In this document: piece after piece, positions 1-7,724 of the stretch
Numbering within the stretch: position 1 is the first letter of the stretch
Layout of the letters: each line of letters begins with the position of its first letter
Assembly (NCBI GenBank): GCA_026770585.1
Contig: MU647131.1
Location: forward strand, 149,462 to 159,902
Origin: Baffinella frigidus
Lineage: Eukaryota; Cryptophyceae; Cryptomonadales; Baffinellaceae
DNA: 10,441 bases
Direction: 5' to 3'
Notes under the pieces: model-generated
Databases searched by the model: none
Seen by the model: the letters and a program-made list of their open reading frames with translations, nothing else
What the model was told of the DNA's origin: nothing
Translations under genes and position numbers: made by a program

Positions 1-86
1 CCTAAACCCTAAACCCTAAACCCTAAACCCTAAACCCTGAACCCCAAACTCTAAACCCTAAACCCTAAACCACAAACCCCAAACAC
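1..86. repeat. Telomere-type heptamer tract (CCCTAAA)n
   Basis: Bases 1-38 are perfect CCCTAAA repeats (C-strand of the plant/algal telomere TTTAGGG). The repeats then decay to CCCTGAA, CCCCAAA and CACAAAC variants up to about 86. Unique GC-rich DNA and a splice acceptor follow directly, so this is more likely an interstitial tract in an intron of the gene at 129-1568 than a chromosome end. A true end truncated at base 1 cannot be excluded. Confidence 0.9.
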
Positions 87-128
87 AGTGGGCTGCCGCT
101 GGGGGCGGGGCAGGCAGGGCAGCCGCAG

Positions 129-1568
129 GATGGACGCGGGGGAGATGGCGCCAAGAGCTTTGGGGAGCAGTACCAACTGCTCGTCACGACGGTAAACACT
201 GCTCTCATTTGAAAGATTCAGGCTGAGCGATTTCCCGTTTTGTAATTATCGACCTCATTTGAGCGGTTCAGGCTGGGCGATTTCCCGTGCGCGTTTGCTT
301 CGATTGGGAGACATGTGCCGCACCACGCAAGCGGTTTCGGGTTCCTACGATAGACCTGAGTGTGGGCAACCGCATCGATTCGCTAGACCTGAGTGTGGGC
401 AATCACATCGATTTACACAAAAGGCCAGATTTCCGGCCTTTTCTTAAAAAAATAGACATAATTTCAAGAGAATTTGTCAAAACCGACTTTTGCGGTTGCT
501 TCCACTCAGGTTTAGCGTAGTGCCGGCAATGTGGCACCGTGCCGCGAGTGCCGTATAGACCGACCAAGAAATGGGCGCGTTGCAGAAGCACCATCTCCTG
601 AAACTGTCAGATCAAATCTGGGGAGCGAGGATAAGGATGACAACCCTGCGTTTTCATCGTTCCGCTTCTTCGCAGCGTTGGTGGCGCAATCTTTGCCAGC
701 AAGAGGTCCCACGCCGTGCACTGACCAAGTGCCCCCTCCCCTCCGTGTCCCTGCAGGTGAACGGAGCGCGTGGGCTGCACCGAGATGAGCAATCATACGC
801 CTACGACGTCCCGCTCGGTTTTCTCAAGGTCTGGCAATTACTCGAGAGCATGTGCATACGACTTGTAGGGGTTAGGGTTTGGGTGTATGGTGTGGGTTGA
901 GGGTTGAGGATGTAGGATTGGAAGGCAGCGTCGGGTGCTCAGCCACAAGCTCCTGACAGGATCGAACGTCCCAGACTCGTGCCTGACTTGCGGAGACGAG
1001 TGGCTGGGCCCACATTGGCTGATGTCTGCAAACGCGCGTTCGCATGCACCCCGCGGCTTCCGTGCTCGATTTCCCCTTCTGAATAATTTCACCCTTCCTG
1101 ATTTTACCTATTATTTCTGAATTTATTTCTTGGGGCCGGCAGCTCAATTGGTCGGAGCAGTCCCGGACAGAGGCGGAATCTTCGTTTCAGATCGACAGCG
1201 TACGGGAATACCACTCGACTCCGCTTCTGACCCAGGAGGTACGTGCCATACACCATAAATCATACACTATAAACCATAAACCATGAACCATGAACTCTAA
1301 ACCCTACACCAAAAACATACACCATACACCTTCCACCATAAACATACACCATACACCATACACCATAAACCATACACCATAAACCATAAACCACAATATC
1401 ACTGTTCGCCGCGTGTGACTAAGGAGGTGCTTGCTGGTAGTCTAGCTCTGCCTCACACGCTTTCGTCTTGCCAATTTGGCCCGGAAGTCAGTTCCCCAGG
1501 GTTTTCTTGCAAATCCAACTTTTGGTTTGAAAACGATCAGTCAACCCGGCTCTGGCAGAGCTAGGTAG
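129..1568 (+). CDS. Unknown protein, 3' part of a gene with four visible exons
   Basis: Exons proposed: 129-191, 757-828, 1143-1238 and 1500-1568, all joined in phase 0. Acceptors are GCAG at 128, CTGCAG at 756 after a pyrimidine tract, GGCAG at 1142 and CCCCAG at 1499. Donors are GTAAAC, GTCTGG and GTACGT. The joined peptide is about 95 residues and reads smoothly across each junction, for example YQLLVTT/VNGARGL, LGFLK/LNWSEQ and LLTQE/GFLANP, ending at TAG 1566-1568. The first visible exon could instead start at 89 after ACAG in another phase, and the N-terminus lies left of the window. The motif LLVTTVNGARGL weakly recalls the first strand of a C2 domain, but nothing later supports that, so I give no function. 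No membrane segment is seen. The last exon could alternatively splice at GTAGTG (1565), but no acceptor lies close enough to be convincing. Confidence 0.5.
204..288. repeat. 35-bp direct repeat, two copies
   Basis: Units 204-238 and 254-288 match at about 31 of 35 positions (CTCATTTG...TTCAGGCTG.GCGATTTCCCGT) and start 50 bp apart. They lie in the intron 192-756. Confidence 0.8.
351..416. repeat. 33-bp tandem duplication
   Basis: Units 351-383 and 384-416 both begin TAGACCTGAGTGTGGGCAA and differ at only a few positions. They lie in the intron 192-756, immediately left of the hairpin at 419-442. Confidence 0.85.
419..442. other. Hairpin, 8-bp stem AAAAGGCC/GGCCTTTT
   Basis: The arms 419-426 and 435-442 are perfectly complementary around an 8-base loop. 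On the minus strand the loop reads GGAAATCT, nearly the same as the GGAAATCC loop of the hairpins at 2084 and 2205. It resembles a bacterial terminator but lies in a eukaryotic intron, so the role is unknown. Confidence 0.7.
865..920. repeat. Telomere-like tract, G-strand orientation
   Basis: Degenerate TTTAGGG-type repeats (GGGGTTAGGGTTTGGG and then GGGTTGAGGGTTGAGG) lie in the intron 829-1142. This is the opposite orientation to most tracts in the window. Confidence 0.8.
1246..1394. repeat. Heptamer tract of the CCATAAA/CCATACA type
   Basis: About 150 bp of seven-base periodic sequence dominated by CCATAAA and CCATACA, with a few CCCTAAA and CCCTACA units. It differs from the telomere heptamer mainly by C-to-A at the third position and A/C at the sixth. 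It fills over half of the intron 1239-1499. Confidence 0.85.
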
Positions 1569-2083
1569 TGTTTCCCCTACTTGCGTGCGCAGCCTGCGGG
1601 AATACGCGTGCGGTGCCGGATTTGATTCCTCGCTTGGTGCGTGCAGAGTCGCTGAATGCCCGAGGCCTCGAAGGGTGCATCGAGGGTTGCTTCGAGGGTT
1701 GCTTCTCTCGAGGATCCCAGGAATGCATCGACCTTGTGAAACGTGCCGTTGAAAAGAACCGCGATCGCACGGACAGACACTCAAGTGCTTGGCGCTTCGA
1801 CGCACAACGCGTCTGTCCCATCATGTTGACGGAGCTTCCACGCCCGCGTTCTCTTGTGGAGGGTTCAACTACCCGCGCCTGCCCCATGACGCTTGGACGA
1901 AATAACGCGTGTGAATAATACAGCGAATACATGACGCGTGTGGCGCATGCAGATTCTTGATCCGGAGTTGGCAACGCTGATCGCTGAGTGCGCGGCAGTC
2001 GACAAAGCTTCGCCCCCCTCCGTCTTCCCAGGTCTCACATCTTGTTCTGGTTACGAGTCCACTCGGCACAAGAATGAGAGCTG

Positions 2084-2101
2084 AGACCGGAAATCCGGTC
2101 T
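2084..2101. other. Perfect hairpin in tandem-repeat unit 1
   Basis: AGACCGGA-AA-TCCGGTCT, an 8-bp perfect inverted repeat. The identical structure recurs in unit 2 at 2205-2222. The role is unknown. Confidence 0.8.
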
Positions 2102-2204
2102 TGGCTTGTTAAGTTTTTGTCGAAAAAGCTTCGCCCTCCTCCGTCTTTCCAGGTCGCACATCTCGTTCTGCCCACAAGCCAACACAGCACACGAATGAAA
2201 GCTG

Positions 2205-2222
2205 AGACCGGAAATCCGGTCT
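2205..2222. other. Perfect hairpin in tandem-repeat unit 2
   Basis: This is the same AGACCGGA-AA-TCCGGTCT structure as at 2084-2101, kept intact although flanking parts of the repeat unit have diverged. Confidence 0.8.
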
Positions 2223-2385
2223 TGGCTTGTTCATTTTAAAAGCCCATTTCCCTTTGTCGAAAAAGATGCGCCCCCCTCCGGCTTCCCAGGTGTCACATCG
2301 CTTCCGGGGTTAGGCCACTCCAGGATAGAAACGACTTCTGCCTCCATCTGTTTCTGGTCATGCTTTGTGTCAATGGTTCTCATAG

Positions 2386-2414
2386 TGGGGTCGGGGTTGA
2401 GGGTTTAGGGTTTG
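2386..2414. repeat. Short telomere-like tract, G-strand orientation
   Basis: GGGGTCGGGGTTGAGGGTTTAGGG: degenerate TTTAGGG repeats, directly upstream of the first visible exon of the gene at 2435-5442. Confidence 0.75.
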
Positions 2415-2434
2415 TTGCGACTCGCGAGAAACAG

Positions 2435-5400
2435 ACCCGCGGCGCCATCTCTGCGACGAGCACCCATCATTGATTTTGCCCAACAAGCCCCCCGCGTGAG
2501 CAGAGAAGTAGCAGGTCCGTAAACCCCAACGACCCTGAACCCTGAACCACAAACATCACCAACCCTGAACCCTCAACCCTCAACCTCAACAGCCCTGACG
2601 AGCATCCGACGCCTCACGCTCTCCGAACCGTAGTAGGCCTGCCAGACTACACCGTGCGCCCCAAAGCCCAAGGCCTAACCCGCATGCCCCCCGGCAGAAA
2701 ACGGGCGACGACGAATGGCGTTCGGAGACGAGGAGGGGGCGGGGGAGGATGAGGCGCGGTGCGACTACCGCGCGGCGCAGGCTAGCTACCCGCTGCGCCT
2801 TCCGTACCGAGGCCCCGCGAGGTGAGTGACCACCCATCGCCACTCTCAGAGTGTCGTACTCATCGCCGCTGTGAAAGTTCGTGGTCTGGGGCTCCCTACA
2901 CCCCAAAACCTGGACCACAAATCCTGAACACTCCCTCACACCCCAAACCCTACACCCTACACCCTACACCCTCAACCACCAAAACCTAAACCCTGAACCC
3001 TAAACCCTTAGCCCGTACACCTAAACTATAAACCCAAAACCCTAAACCCTAAACCCTAAACCCTAAACTCTAAACCCTTAACCCTCCTGAACTCTAAACC
3101 ATACTCCAAAATCCCGAACCCCTCAACCCCTCATCCCCAAACCACAAATTATAAACCCTTAACCCCAAACCCCAGACCCCAAACCTCAAAGCCCAAACCC
3201 CACAACGCACACTCCAACCCCCAAACCCCAAACCCTGAACCCCAAACCCCAAATCCCAAACCCTGAACCCTGAACCCTGAACCCCAAACCCCAAACCCCA
3301 AACCCTAAACCCTGACCTCTAAACCCCAAACCCAATCCCCAAGCCTCAAACCCCAAACCCCAAACCCCAAACCCTAAACCCCAAACCCCACGTCCCAAAC
3401 CGGCGCAGGGGCTGTTTTTTGGGGAAGAACTTACCAATCTCTCTGCAGCAACGTGCGGACGCGCATCGGGCAGCTTCTGGACGAGTCGTGTTGTGACTGA
3501 ATGATGAACGATGTGAATTATGAACTATGAATGATGAATTATTTGCATGATGAAACCCCGCAGGGGGTCTTAGAATGTGGTCATGCTGGTCGTGTAATCA
3601 ATGCATTATGTCTAAATGATGATACATGCTGTGAATGGTGGATGCGCAGCATCGTGCGGACGCGCGTCAGGCAGCGTGTGGACCAGTCGCGGTGTGAGTG
3701 AACGCTGTCGGGTGCGCTCATTGCAGCAATGGTGTGGGGTGCTCTGCGGCGTGACTGTGTGTGGTGAGGGGTGCTCCGCGGTGTGACTGAACGGTGGCGG
3801 GTGCGTGCAGCATTAGGGGTGCTCAGCGGTGTGACTGAACGGTGTCCGATCCTTGCAGCATTGTGCGGACGCACGTCGTGCAGCTTCTGTACCAGTCGTG
3901 CTGTCACTGATTGATGAATGATGTGAATGATGAACGATGAATGATGATGATGAATGATGTGAATGTGCGTGATACATGATTATGAATGATGTGAATGATG
4001 AATGCGCAGCATTGTGCGGACGCGCGTGGGGCAGCTGCTGGACGAGTCGCGGCGGCCGTTCCTCTTCGTGCTCTGCAATGGCGGACCCTGGAAGATCCAC
4101 GTCGACTTCCTCCAGGTCCCGTGACCAATGCACGTGATCAATACCATCAATGCCATGGTCAATCAACCGTGATCAATACCATCAATGCCATGGTCAATCA
4201 ACCGTGATCAATACCACACATCAACCGTGATCACTACCACACGCAACATCCAGAAAATACAAGACTACTTGCAAGTTGACACATGCTTGCAAATATGTCG
4301 AGCTCGGATCGAGTGTGGGCGGAATTCCCTTGCGCATTGGCATCTGGGGGCAGGCTCGCTTCGCTCTATCCACGCTTGCGCACCCCGGTTTTCCTCAGGC
4401 ACTCTTTGGTGCTTTCTGGCGCCTCGCGTGTGCCTCTGCCTTCCGCCCGGTACCCCTGCCCGGAAGTGCCCTGCGTCTCTGCTGGTGTCAGCCAGTCCGC
4501 CATTCAGTCAGTCAGCCATCCAGTCATTCATCCATCCATCCATGCATGCATTCATGTATTGATGGGCGGCCCGCACAGGTGCGGCAGGCGCATGAGTTCG
4601 AGGACAGTGGGGGCCTTCCCCGCGTGTGCGCCCGCCTCGGCCGGTCACCGCCCCCCGCCATCCAATCCAACCCCCGTTTCCGCTTGCGTGTGTTACCCGA
4701 GCGTCGTGCCTCAGGCCTCGACAGGAGAGGCCTCTGGTGCCTCAGACCCCGTTACGAGAGGCCTCTCCCTCGCAACGTGAAACACCAAACGTGGCACACG
4801 GCCCTTGGGGGCTAGATACCCACACCGCAATGGGATGCAATGCCTGGTTCCACCTGCGTGCGATCAGGCAGCGGGTGCGCCGACTTATGAGAGGTGCTTC
4901 TTGCACCCTGGCCACACGAGGCGGAGCAAACGCCCACTTTAAAACCCAGAGTTGTACAGGTTGGGCAGTGTGTATTTTTTTTTATTGGTTTGGTCACGTG
5001 TCCTTCACGTTTTCCGGGGGACACGTGACCAACTTCCCGCAACACCGAAAAATCGACATTAGAAAGGGTGTCTGGGTAGCCTCGGGTGGAGAGGCATCGT
5101 TCAAATCACATCGATGGGGCCGTCGGAGGGATGGTCCTGGCGCCCATGAGCAGCGCGGATTTGTTTCCCACAGAGGGTGGACGCCAGACTCGGGGTGATG
5201 TGCTCTCATCAAGGAGTCACTGTCTCTCAAGTGGCCAGCGGGTCGAAAACGACCCGCAGAGGTCCTAGGCAGGTCCTAGGGCGCTATGGTAGGGCGTATG
5301 AGCCTACTTGGCACTCAAGGGATAGGCTCGCACGCACGATTGACTGATATTCACCTTGCTCCGCGGCAGGTCGCCGTACCAGTACAGGTACAACAAGGCC

Positions 5401-5442
5401 AATAACCCAGCTGCTGCCGCCGCCTCTCCTAACGGAGCCTGA
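2435..5442 (+). CDS. Unknown acidic/basic-mixed protein, multi-exon gene
   Basis: Phase-matched exons proposed: 2435-2514, 2698-2821, 4010-4115, 4579-4606, 5174-5261 and 5370-5442 (stop TGA 5440-5442). The best exons are 2698-2821 (MAFGDEEG at 2715, ending PYRGPA plus AG) and 4010-4115 (a C completing Ser, then IVRTRVGQLLDESRRPFLF and GGPWKIHVDFLQ). Their donors are GTGAGT and GTCCCG. The terminal exon ends in an Ala-rich tail (NNPAAAAASPNGA) and has the codon bias of a real exon. Exons 4579-4606 and 5174-5261 are weaker; the second could be read in phase 0 instead (RVDARLGVMCSHQG), joining 4115 directly. Translation may start at ATG 2715 or further upstream in frame. No family is recognised. 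The intron 2822-4009 is unusual: about 500 bp of telomere-like repeat followed by truncated copies of the next exon. Confidence 0.45.
2519..2597. repeat. Telomere-like heptamer tract in an intron
   Basis: Degenerate CCCTGAA, CCCTCAA and CCCCAAC heptamers begin five bases after the proposed donor at 2515 in the intron 2515-2697. Confidence 0.8.
2897..3404. repeat. Long degenerate telomere-like tract in an intron
   Basis: About 500 bp of C-strand heptamers. CCCTACA units dominate at 2940-2975, CCCTAAA at 2990-3080, and CCCCAAA and CCCTGAA from about 3165 to 3400. The local shifts of dominant variant suggest homogenisation in blocks. The tract fills the 5' half of the intron 2822-4009. Long antisense open frames here, encoding GFGVWGLGF-like repeats, are a by-product of the heptamer. 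Confidence 0.9.
3441..4010. repeat. Array of truncated exon copies with splice acceptors
   Basis: The 3' splice site and first 50 or so bases of exon 4010-4115 recur upstream. Acceptor AGs end at 3448, 3649 and 3858, before the real one at 4009. Each copy keeps the reading V-R-T-R/H-x-x-x-Q followed by (D/Y)(E/Q)S. Each then diverges within two to four codons to an in-frame TGA (SCCD*, SRCE*, SCCH*). Two shorter remnants with GCAGCA lie at 3726 and 3810, in a sub-repeat GGGGTGCTC.GCGGTGTGACTG. ATGA-rich microsatellite separates the copies (3497-3560, 3908-4000). Confidence 0.85.
4133..4247. repeat. 35-bp minisatellite, two full and two shortened units
   Basis: Units begin CGTGATCA at 4133, 4168, 4203 and 4226. 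The first two are identical 35-bp copies containing CCATCAATGCCATGGTCAAT. The last two lack an internal 12-13 bases. It sits just inside the intron that starts at 4116. Confidence 0.9.
4500..4563. repeat. Tetranucleotide microsatellite
   Basis: Interrupted CAGT, CATT, CATC and CATG tetramers, in intronic DNA just upstream of the weak exon candidate at 4579. Confidence 0.8.
4990..5032. other. 14-bp perfect inverted repeat with CACGTG in both arms
   Basis: TTGGTCACGTGTCC at 4990-5003 and its exact reverse complement at 5019-5032, separated by 15 bases. Each arm contains the palindrome CACGTG. It lies in the proposed intron 4607-5173. It could be a hairpin or a paired binding site; the sequence does not decide. 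Confidence 0.85.
5238..5257. other. Hairpin GCGGGTCG-AAAA-CGACCCGC
   Basis: A perfect 8-bp stem with an AAAA loop, lying inside the proposed exon 5174-5261 and followed by a duplicated AGGTCCTAGG at 5260-5280, which offers two alternative donors. Confidence 0.8.
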
Positions 5443-5566
5443 GGCAACACGCTGCGGTTCTCGCGAGCCTCAGGCAACACGTTGGGGTTCTTGCGTGGTG
5501 GCGTGCGTTGAGTCTGTCCCCGGCCGCTGCAGCGAGGAGAGGAGTCTGTCCCCGGCCGCTGCAGCG
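5435..5566. repeat. Two adjacent tandem duplications at the gene end
   Basis: A 30-bp duplication (5435-5464 and 5465-5494, GAGCCTSAGGCAACACG...) overlaps the last codons and stop of the gene ending at 5442. In the second copy GAGCCTGAG has become GAGCCTCAG, so the TGA exists only in the first. An exact 25-bp repeat follows (5510-5534 and 5542-5566, GAGTCTGTCCCCGGCCGC...). Confidence 0.9.
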
Positions 5567-6200
5567 CTCGTGGTCGCGTTTGGGTATGTAGGCTCTAAGG
5601 GCACCTAAGGATGCACGGTTATGAGGATGCGTGTAGCGTTGAGATCGCTCCTGCGACACGGAGGAGCGCTCTGCATCGTCGCGAGGCGGATCCGCGTTAC
5701 AGGGGAACCTCGCGCATAAGAAACCACCCTCCCTAGGGCTCTTCAGTAGGCCTATGCCTAGGGCCCTGTGGTGGTCCTAGGGGGGGGGCAGCTTCTTATG
5801 AGCGAGGTACCCCTGTAGAGGCGACACGCGGCTATGTAGGATGGGGGGTTGTTGAGGTCTCCTGCGTGCTGGGAGATCCCCGTTGGGGACCAGGACGGAT
5901 GGGAAGGGCAGGCATGAGTGTGTCAGGGGGGAGAGGATGCGCGCGTGTGGGGGTGAAGAACAAGTACATTAACTGTAAATGACGGGTTGGTGAGGCACGC
6001 TGAAGAGTCGGGTAATGTTAGTCTGACATTTTTGTTTCTGCCTACACTTTCAGGGGTTAGTCGCGAGTAAGGGCACGCTGATCGGTGACAAAACGCGGTC
6101 GGTTACGGTCCTTGATTCATGTAGATGCACACTTCAAAGTCCGGTGCGTGTCCTGAAAATTTGAGTCCTTGATCGCGGGTAACCCCTGTAGTTTGAGCGG
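5443..6200. other. Convergent intergenic region
   Basis: Lies between the stop of the plus-strand gene (5442) and the stop of the minus-strand VTC1-like gene (6201). No coding sequence is recognised. It holds the duplications at 5435-5566, the inverted repeat at 5698-5817 and several CCTAGG sites. The 3' untranslated regions of both genes must lie here. Confidence 0.5.
5698..5817. repeat. Imperfect 25-bp inverted repeat around a 70-bp centre
   Basis: The arms 5698-5722 and 5793-5817 match at 23 of 25 positions (TACAGGGGAACCTCGCGC... against its reverse complement). The centre holds further partial symmetry with three CCTAGG sites and a G-run. It could be a small foldback (MITE-like) element or a structured 3' region. 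No clear flanking target-site duplication was seen. Confidence 0.8.
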
Positions 6201-7383
6201 CTACATTTTTTTGAGAACATGGTGAAGACGAACGCATCCGGTAGCGAAGGAGGCGGCCAGCGCAATGATGATCACTGCTGCAAGCACCTGCGAATGCACC
6301 ACTTTCAAAGCACTTCACGCCGTCACGCTGTACACAAATTGAATAAATCATGGTTCCCTAGATTTTAAAAGGAGGATGAGTTTTCAGAAGGCGTTTTGTT
6401 TGCAAGAATTGAGAAAGTATCTTTCAACGATGTCACGTTTGGTTCGGAGTACCAGAGGGCCGTAGGGGTCATCGAATTGAGCCACGCAGCTGCGATCTCC
6501 GTACACTTTGTGGAGGAGCTGCGCAAGTGCATTTTGATGAAAAGTTCCGATCCAACAAAAACCACAGCTGGGACCAAACCCAGAAGCGTCTGCAAAAAAA
6601 AATGACATCGACGCCGCCATGCAAAAAACAAATGCCATCGACAAAGTGTCTCCTCTGGTGGACACGGAGAGCTCCATTTTTTTTTTACAAAAGAGGGGAC
6701 CCATACCTTGCGACGCCAGTTGAAGAGATAGATGGAATCTGTTGGACACAACCCAGTCATTATACCCGCATTGCGGCCTGAAGTAGTCAACGCTAGCTTG
6801 CTAGCTGAAGCACGTGAACCATGTGTTTTGTCAGCTTGTGTGTTTGGCCTTCCTTTCTGAAGAGTCTGATGGACGCTCATCCATGGGCGTGCGGAGCCAG
6901 GCACGATGTGGCTCGAAAAACTACGGAAAACAAGTAAGGGGCTTACACGTTCTAGTGTCCTGCCTGCCTCCCTGCATCCCTGAAGAGTCGTCTGTGTGCG
7001 TGTGGAACAATATTGTGTATGTTTTGCAAATACGTTCTGGGAAGGTGGATGGTGGGAGGGGCTCGACATGCGCAGATGCAGATCGCTGTGAGAAGGAGCG
7101 TGGCGACCAGGACGCGGTGCGCCATGGAAGGCCCGCCCTCGGAGTTCTTTGCTGCGCCCGCCGAGACAATTCAAGGATTGAGAGATGCGAAACACGAGAA
7201 TGGGGGCATGTTTGTCTGGTGGTGCAACGCGAATGGGCACGGCGAGACAGGCGCTGCGCGCTCACCGATTTCGTGAAATGCGCTTGCCACCGAACCCATC
7301 GTGACGGCCATGGCGAGCCAGTTGAGCATCGTCCGCTCGTTCGCATAGAACACCTTGGGCTGCAGGGGGTTGTGTTGCGTCAT
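6201..7383 (-). CDS. VTC1-like (DUF202) vacuolar transporter chaperone subunit
   Basis: Minus-strand exons: 7383-7266, 7151-7068, 6738-6707, 6518-6453 and 6287-6201. All phases match and all introns are GT-AG (donors GTGAGC, GTCGAG, GTATGG, GTACTC). The product is 128 residues; yeast Vtc1 is of about the same size. Residues 9-18 are the family hallmark PKVFYANERT, with TM1 at about 19-36, TM2 at about 53-73 ending YLFNWRRK, the FDDPYGP motif at 93-99, and TM3 at about 100-118. Two codons are formed across junctions, as the joined model requires. In yeast the family forms the membrane channel of the VTC complex, which makes polyphosphate and moves it into the vacuole. That role here is inferred from the family. 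The start could instead be an upstream exon joined at the CTGCAG before Pro9. The gene is divergent from 7725, convergent with 2435-5442, and its introns lack telomere-like repeats. Plain DUF202 protein is the alternative name. Confidence 0.87.
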
Positions 7384-7724
7384 GAAAGGGGGCTGCTGGG
7401 CAGGAAATATTCACCACTGAGGTTGGCCCCAAGTGTTTTGGCAGTATTTTTGGGACAGCGTGCCCGCACCTCGATCCTGCGGCGCTGAAGAACTACGGGC
7501 GGTGGCTTGATCGGTTTGCAGCAACGGTAGCAGTTAGGAGGTGCGTCTGCGTCGTGGGGCATGTTTTTGGTCGGTCCCCAGATTTCGACTGTCCACAGAT
7601 TTTGACTGTCCACATTTTGTTTGTTTCTGGATACTTAAGTTGCCATTCTTTTGAAAGTTGTGGCTCTTCGATCGAGCTCCTCTTGAGCGCGCTGAGATCA
7701 GGGCGGGCGAGAAGGCGCCTCTCG
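7384..7724. promoter_or_regulatory. Divergent intergenic region, likely shared promoter
   Basis: This stretch of 341 bases separates the start of the VTC1-like gene (minus, 7383) from ATG 7725 (plus). It must hold both 5' untranslated regions and promoters unless unseen upstream exons exist. No TATA box is evident. The only distinctive sequence is the 17-bp tandem repeat at 7579-7612. An open frame runs in phase with the plus-strand gene from 7554, but its codon choice is unlike the exons downstream. Confidence 0.45.
7579..7612. repeat. 17-bp tandem repeat in the divergent promoter region
   Basis: CAGATTTCGACTGTCCA followed directly by CAGATTTTGACTGTCCA, one mismatch. The position between two divergent starts makes a regulatory role possible but unproven. 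Confidence 0.75.

Larger units (their letters stand above)
1998..2330. repeat. Three-copy tandem repeat, unit about 120-137 bp
   Basis: Units start at 1998, 2119 and 2256 with GTCGAMAAAG followed by a C-rich block (CGCCCCCCTCCG...TTCCCAGGT..CACATC). Units 1 and 2 also share CTGAGACCGGAAATCCGG and a following TTGGCTTGTT. Unit 2 has an insertion (TTTTAAAAGCCCATTTCCC). Unit 3 is truncated and diverges after about 2300. Confidence 0.9.
1569..2434. other. Interval without a convincing gene
   Basis: Between the stop of the first gene and the first visible exon of the second. An open frame 1568-1918 (+, 116 codons) contains a short internal repeat (GCIEGCFEGCF), but an antisense frame 1561-1974 of 137 codons is equally open. 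Codon choice favours neither and no splice context is compelling. The rest holds the tandem repeat at 1998-2330 and a G-strand telomere-like tract at 2386-2414. Confidence 0.5.

Noticed and set aside
1-86. A true chromosome end
   Set aside because: Similar tracts recur throughout the window, the repeats decay within 40 bases, and a splice acceptor follows. An internal position is more likely, though the left edge cannot be seen.
1138-1215. tRNA-like A box (GCTCAATTGGTCGGAGC) with a weak B box downstream
   Set aside because: No acceptor stem or anticodon arm can be paired. The stretch is explained as an exon (1143-1238) with good splice sites and an open frame.
1561-1974. A 137-codon minus-strand frame with KQPSKQPSMHPSRP, recalling Pro/Ser repeats of algal surface proteins
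   Set aside because: The repeat is only a few residues long, comes from a short nucleotide repeat that is equally open on the plus strand, and has no splice or codon support.
3094-3437. Antisense frames coding for Gly/Phe/Trp/Leu-rich repeats
   Set aside because: They are a direct translation of the telomere-like heptamer and carry no independent sign of coding.
6376-6605. A plus-strand frame resembling the conserved segment of prohibitin (NDVTFGSEYQRAV)
   Set aside because: The same DNA on the minus strand is a phase-matched exon of the VTC1-like gene with its FDDPYGP motif, and the prohibitin likeness lacks the conserved KQ and QQ positions. It is an antisense coincidence.
6574-6605. Excellent minus-strand acceptor (T-run followed by GCAG) as the start of the fourth VTC1-like exon
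   Set aside because: Using it gives a frame without the FDDPYGP motif and an early loss of the family pattern. The acceptor at 6519-6520 gives the expected order. Use as an alternative site remains possible.
6568-6723. A plus-strand open frame after CCACAG with coding-like residues (DIDAAMQKTNAIDKV)
   Set aside because: It lies mostly in an intron of the minus-strand VTC1-like gene, and the poly-A run that opens it is a minus-strand pyrimidine tract. No neighbouring plus-strand exon fits.
6365-7240. A 291-codon open frame on the minus strand, the longest in the window
   Set aside because: It overlaps three exons of the VTC1-like gene in different frames, crosses their introns, has no recognisable domain and shows no codon bias.
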